Under the pieces are notes generated by a model that saw nothing but the letters and a program-made list of their open reading frames with translations, was not told where the DNA came from and searched no databases. A DNA stretch of 39,791 bases, taken from Chrysomallon squamiferum (lineage: Eukaryota; Mollusca; Gastropoda; Neomphalida; Peltospiridae). The translations under genes were made by a program, and so were the position numbers. Position 1 is the first letter of the stretch, and each line of letters begins with the position of its first letter. This document shows positions 35,096-39,791 of the stretch, piece after piece. The stretch spans positions 1,667,130 to 1,706,920 of the forward strand of contig CM022677.1 of the NCBI GenBank assembly GCA_012295275.1, given 5' to 3'.

Positions 35096-35200
35096 GTTAT
35101 AAAAATTAATAAACTTTATATTTACTATTGGTGTTAAATATTTTGTTGTAGGTCACTGTAGTGTTATTCAGGTGCTGTCTAGAAAGTGAATTTACATCAT

Positions 35201-35527
35201 GGAGAAGGATGAATCAGCTGTTACAGAAACCATTCTCAGTTGTGAGTTTAATTTATTTTACTTTTGTGTTGTCAACAGAAAAATAAGTTTTGTAATAGTT
35301 CTTAATTAATTATAAAATAGTGTAATAATATTCAGTTATTTGCTGTTGTTTTGTTGCATTACTCGGTCACATAATTTATTAATCACAAAGCATGTCGGAA
35401 GTATTAGTTATTTATTTATAACTGTTTGTTTATTATTGCTTTTTACTTTTTTAGCTCTAATTGATGTGCTGATGTTGGTGTATACCAGTGAATTTGTTTC
35501 AGTAGAACATGCTGTTCAAGCCATTAG
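35201..35527 (+). CDS. Possible two 5' coding exons of an unidentified gene
   Basis: An ATG near 35201 opens MEKDESAVTETILS and runs into a consensus donor GTGAGT near 35241. A second exon starts near 35456 after CTTTTTTAG and encodes LIDVLMLVYTSEFVSVEHAV then QAIR, ending in GTATGT at 35528. Phases agree. A third exon could begin near 36643 after TCTCTCTGTGTTACAG. It would read CFMYSP and stop, with AATAAA about 100 bases on, giving a protein of only about 46 residues. The family is not recognised. Confidence 0.4.
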
Positions 35528-35528
35528 G

Positions 35529-36642
35529 TATGTGGTTGTTTTTATTTATTCATTTATTTATTAATTTTTTTATATTATCTTGTTAAATACTAAAATTTGA
35601 AATCATTTTTCTAATTAAAATGAGTTTGTTTGGCTCTGTTAAAGTTTATTTATTTTATTTGTTTGATAATATATGGTAAATTAGATTTCAGTTAAAGCTG
35701 AGATGTATTTAAAGGCATTCATCCTTCTGCTTTGATTACTAAGTGATAGTTGAAAAGAAGGATAAGTATTATGATGATTGCAGTTAAATTTGTAAATGTA
35801 AGAATGTATGAGAGAAGGAGAGAAGATGAAGGATGGCAAGTTGATGTTGTTTCTGTTGAAGTTTCCTTACCCTCTGTTCCTGTTGCAGAAGATAGTGATG
35901 TTGATGGTTCTGTGATGGTTTACATGGACAGAAACAACATGTAAACGGCAGAGTGCTGTTGAAGTCTGTGTTCTTGGGAAAATAAGCTGATGTTTGTTTA
36001 AACACTTCATTTGTTATGCTGCCAAATGAAAGCACTTGGCAGATGACTGAGAGGACAGTGCATGACGGTGGCAAACACAACAGCCAGGAAGTTGAAGAGC
36101 AGGTGACGTCTGAAACTGAAGCTGGATGAGAAGAGAAAGGAAACAGAGAAGAAAACAGCAGAACAAGATGAGACAGAAACTTGGGAAGGCAGTGTTCATG
36201 AGAGAGATGTCTCGCCACACTGACAATACGAAGGACTGAGCTAGTCCTTTACCTGACTCATACAGCAGAGTGGGACAATGCAGTATCAGAGACTGTAACA
36301 GTTGCTGTCTTCTCGCAGTGCTGGAGTCAGGAATTGTTTTCCCAATCTACACATCAAACTGTGACATAGGAAATATGAGGTGTTAATGCTCAGAAAATAC
36401 GTTTTGGTTCACCCAGTACATCAGTGTGTGTCTCTTAGGCTGATGTTTTCACTTCTATTTTGACAGTGTAAAGAAAAATTCCTGACAGACTGAGTAAATG
36501 TTTATAATCTCTTACTGACTAGATAAAATGGGTGAAATCTGTTTTGTTTTTCTGTTTTTCAAACACAAATAAATAAATGTATATAATCAAATTCCTCAAC
36601 TAGTCTGTGATTTTTTAATTTTTTTTTCTCTCTGTGTTACAG
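35529..36642. other. No gene confirmed; purine-rich, less AT-rich stretch
   Basis: About 35770-36400 is noticeably less AT-rich and purine-biased on the plus strand, with several short frames on both strands that show no known domain. It may be intron or untranslated exon of the gene starting near 35201. Confidence 0.35.
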
Positions 36643-36759
36643 ATGTTTCATGTACTCACCCTGAATCAGAAAATTCAAATAATTTTGTACATAACATATA
36701 AAAATTTATAATGTTTATTAAGTTTTGGTTAATGTGCCAAAACTATGTAAATAAAAATA

Positions 36760-38300
36760 TTCCTCACCTTAGGATGTTTGATAATGCTAGCTAAAAATAT
36801 TAAATTAAAAATAGAATACAAAATAATTTGAAATATTTATTTCAACAAGAAAACAAGTTAATATCAAAACTACTTTTTTATATAAAAAAACTTAATTTTA
36901 GAAAACTCTCATAAAATTCCTTACATAAAATTTAGAAAAGCATCATGTTACATATTTTTGAACTTTTAAATTAAAAATGTTTTAAAATGTTTCATACGGT
37001 TTTTCAGATGAGAGCCAAGAGTGCTGAAAAATATAAAAATACCAAGATTTCTGATCTATCCAACAAAAGTATAATAATAAAATGTACAAAATGAAATAAA
37101 AAATAACCAAGATATTTGTTTACTAAAAAGTTAAAAGCTCAATAAATAACGTAATCTGAAAATTATTTATTCAGAAAATTTATAATTTCTGATTTATCTT
37201 CCAAAACACAGAAAATTATCTACTTCCATTTTATGTTTTATTAAGATATGTTTATTGACTAAATCTTTACCAGAAGTCTTCGTATTCTTTGTTATTTTAT
37301 ATTTGGATTTTTATGATTAAGTAGAGTTTTGTTTAAAAAAAAAATTAAATTAAAAGAAGAATAAAAATAAAAAAAAAATGAAATTATCTCCCTGGACCAA
37401 ACACTTTTATATAAAATGTGTATTTTTTTTTTCAAAGCAGTAATCAAGGATTTCTAACATAAATCATGTTTGAAAATTAAAGAATTTTTTTTTTTTTACA
37501 CAGACCTGACTGAACTTGCTGCTGTGTCTGGTCCAAACATTATGTATATTGGTCTGTATGTAACTATATCTTGTATGAACAACATTTTGACTTCCAATCT
37601 GAAATCACAGTTTTATAAATTATTCAGTAAGTAGTCCATGACTCAGACAAGTAATGTTTTTAAACTTTGTTTGGTGTGGATTATTCTAGAGTTCTAAGTA
37701 TTCCCCAAGCATTCAGCTTCTTTTTATTTTTTGTTGAGATGTTTCATTTTCTGTTATTTCTTCTGCTTGCTTAGTTCACTATGATCGGAAAACTTGAAAA
37801 ACTTTGAGACAAGTAGAGAAGCCATTTAGAATGAATGGATGATTATCATTAGCACTTCTTATTATAAAAATTTAAAACAAAAATAAATATGTCTTTATTA
37901 AAATAATATTCAGAATGGTATACACAGTATTAATATGTTCTTGATTATGTAAGTTCACCTCTGAATGTGGATTATACAATATGACATGTAAAATGAAGAC
38001 AAGATATAAATCAAATCTGATGTTTTGTGACTTAATAGTACAGAGCTGTGCTAAGAAGTAACAGATTTTTATATCAATCTTGAGTTTGGGAGTCTGTTAC
38101 TCATGTATTAAAAAATGTAACTGAAAACTGAGCATAAAAATAGCTGTCTTAATTAACAGTGAAAATGTAGAGTTTTTCTCTCACAAAAATAATAATTAAC
38201 TATTATCTGAAACAGACCATTTAAAATTAATTTTCACACTTCATGGTTACTGAAAGGCCTTAGGGAAAAGTTTATTAAAAATTGTGAGAGAAAATTTCAC
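36760..38300. other. No gene recognised, AT-rich
   Basis: Long A/T runs and no coding exon with convincing splice sites on either strand. Confidence 0.5.
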
Positions 38301-38395
38301 ATTTATTTACCAGTCAAGCAGACAGTTAAACTAACGTGATGTGAAGAATCTGCTGTAAATAGATTTCTGTACTCTGTATACAACACCAGCTTGTG
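38301..38395 (-). pseudogene. Decayed partial copy of the neighbouring exon
   Basis: 33 bases at 38344-38376 (CTGCTGTAAATAGATTTCTG core) are identical to the exon at 38481-38621, as are the flanking CCAGCTTGT and a donor-like TTTACCA(G/A)TCA. The middle of the exon is deleted, so it cannot encode the same peptide. Confidence 0.7.
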
Positions 38396-38480
38396 TCCAA
38401 AACATCAGACATGACATTCATGCATTTAAAACAAAAATGTCTGTAATACTACAAATGTGATGTACATACAGTTTACTTAC

Positions 38481-38621
38481 CAATCACTCAGCCTGTTAAA
38501 ACAGCACTCATGTAAAACATCTGATGGTCTGTAACTGTCCTGTGATTTCTTTGCTGTAAGAATCTGCTGTAAATAGATTTCTGTACTCTGTGGTGATTCT
38601 GATATAACATCCAGCTTGTTT
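38481..38621 (-). CDS. Probable internal exon of an unidentified gene
   Basis: 141 nt bounded by TTATTTTCAG and GTAAGTAA, both strong. The open frame reads NKLDVISESPQSTEIYLQQI, LTAKKSQDSYRPSDVLHECC and FNRLSD. Composition is protein-like and the length is a multiple of three. I do not recognise the family. The gene probably continues to the right beyond the window and to the left. Confidence 0.6.
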
Positions 38622-39237
38622 CTGAAAATAAAACATTAAATTGTACATTTTTGTAGAACAACTATTATAATTTTATTTCTTCATTTGAATTTGGAATGAT
38701 GTTTTCAACAAATATGTATCTCAAGTGAAATAAAATAAAGTCAAGTTGTAAAATTTATTAAAATATTTCTTACGTTCCTGAATTTTTTATTATCTAGGTA
38801 TGTGTGTTTAACACAAGTTTGAACAAATCAAATCAGAACCTTTAAGTATAAATCTAATAATTTTCAAAATAAATCAATGATAATTTTATTTTTTTAAATT
38901 TTTTTTTTATTTTTTAAATTGATAACAAATAAAATCTATAATCTTTATCTTATTCTAAATTTTAAATTTAAACTTTCTAAAATACATGTTCAATTGACTA
39001 TTTCCTCTTACAGCTATATTATCACAATTGCTAAATCAATGACAAAGTCTGCATTTACAAATAAACATTAAAATTATATGTAATAATATTAATATTAAAA
39101 CATTCTCAGATGAAATTATACCCAGCATCTGTTTACAAACATGTTGAGTACATCTGAGTGTCTGAGTCTGTACAAATTTCTCTTAACAGTCAGGACTGGA
39201 GAAGTGATTGTTCTTAACTGAACTCTTCACTACACAC

Positions 39238-39306
39238 ATGATCAAGTGGTCATCCTTGGCCTGAAGGAACCTGGCCTTTTTTCTTGACAGCAAGGGCTTG
39301 TTTATC
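39238..39306 (-). CDS. Possible preceding exon of the same unidentified gene
   Basis: Acceptor CACTTTACAG, then the frame INKPLLSRKKARFLQAKDDH. A donor GTGTGT at 39237 would join in phase to the exon at 38621. The donor is weak and the frame also stays open past it for about 18 codons, so this may instead be a terminal exon. Confidence 0.35.
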
Positions 39307-39791
39307 CTGTAAAGTGATAAATTACATTTGTTGGTTCCTAAAACTTAACAAAAAAGTGAGTTAACTAAGAAAAATGTAACACTGATTATTGATAACTCTA
39401 ATAAATAAAATTACAGTTAACTAAAAAAAAAATGAAGTATTTAATTTATCACTGGTAATCTCTGGAAACAAAAATATTAAAATATAAATTGTTTAGTCAG
39501 AATAAATTTGTTTTACTCAGATTTATCTGTATTTTATTACTGTTCATAACAAACAAAAAGGAAAATTTCATGGTTTTTTTTTTCAGTTTAGTGACAAAAC
39601 TTTCATTGTGTCAAACATTTTTCTTAAAAAAGATTATTTTCCATGAATAAAATAAAAAAATATTTAGGATGGATGAAAAGTATTTTTTTTTGTTTATGAT
39701 AATTTTACTTCTTTCTGTTTTTAAAAACAATAAATTCATTTCCTTGTATTTTTATTTATTTTGTTTCATCTTCAAAACATCAGATTTTTTA

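Noticed and set aside
35784-36226. 144-residue minus-strand protein
   Set aside because: Low-complexity Ser/Phe/Leu/His composition, no domain, and the better-supported gene is on the other strand.

Overview
This is eukaryotic, almost certainly animal, nuclear DNA: AT-rich, intron-bearing genes with GT-AG splice sites, many microsatellites, several tandem arrays and mobile-element remains. The non-LTR retrotransposon tail (RNase H plus CCHC), the BTB-BACK-PHR gene and the repeat load suggest a lophotrochozoan, perhaps a mollusc. That guess rests on general resemblance only. A 200-base run of N (3564-3763) is an assembly gap.

Layout. 1-1983 is a non-coding block repeated at 10095-12043. 2196-2740 is a 33-bp minisatellite abutting a broken non-LTR retrotransposon 3' end (minus, 2836-3563) that runs into the gap. 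3991-5614 (plus) is a complete two-exon BTB-BACK-PHR (BTBD-type) gene with a CA repeat in its intron. 6346-9300 is mostly simple repeats and a very uniform 40-bp minisatellite (7617-8055). 12044-14281 is an insert flanked by 39-bp direct repeats. 15130-16140 is a TTAA-flanked element with 73-bp terminal inverted repeats, with two further copies of its end nearby. 16894-17010 is a 5S rRNA-like sequence with an altered 3' third.

17899-25860 (minus) is the DEAD-box RNA helicase gene DDX49. Ten exons were assembled by hand with matching splice phases and helicase motifs I to VI. The Q-motif first exon and one exon after motif VI were not found. One exon carries a one-base frameshift. One exon has tandem copies of both of its splice boundaries in the flanking introns, and one intron is filled by a 1.4-kb array of 31-bp units.

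28453 to about 32180 (minus) is a heavily frameshifted transposase-like gene: N-terminal region, coiled coil, a transposase-like core and a Tudor/chromo-like C-terminus. I could not assign it to a superfamily. Right of it are a TA-flanked 850-bp inverted-repeat element (33076-33925), 62-bp and 34-bp tandem arrays, a 33-bp-arm hairpin (35014-35095), two plausible plus-strand first exons (35201-35527) and two plausible minus-strand exons of an unidentified gene (38481-39306), one with a decayed duplicate.

The genes show no operon-like linkage. DDX49 would act in ribosome biogenesis and the BTBD protein as a cullin-3 adaptor. The best candidates for something new are the exon-boundary duplications in DDX49, the unclassified transposase-like protein, the 5S-like locus beside the TTAA inverted-repeat family, and the miRNA-precursor-like hairpin.
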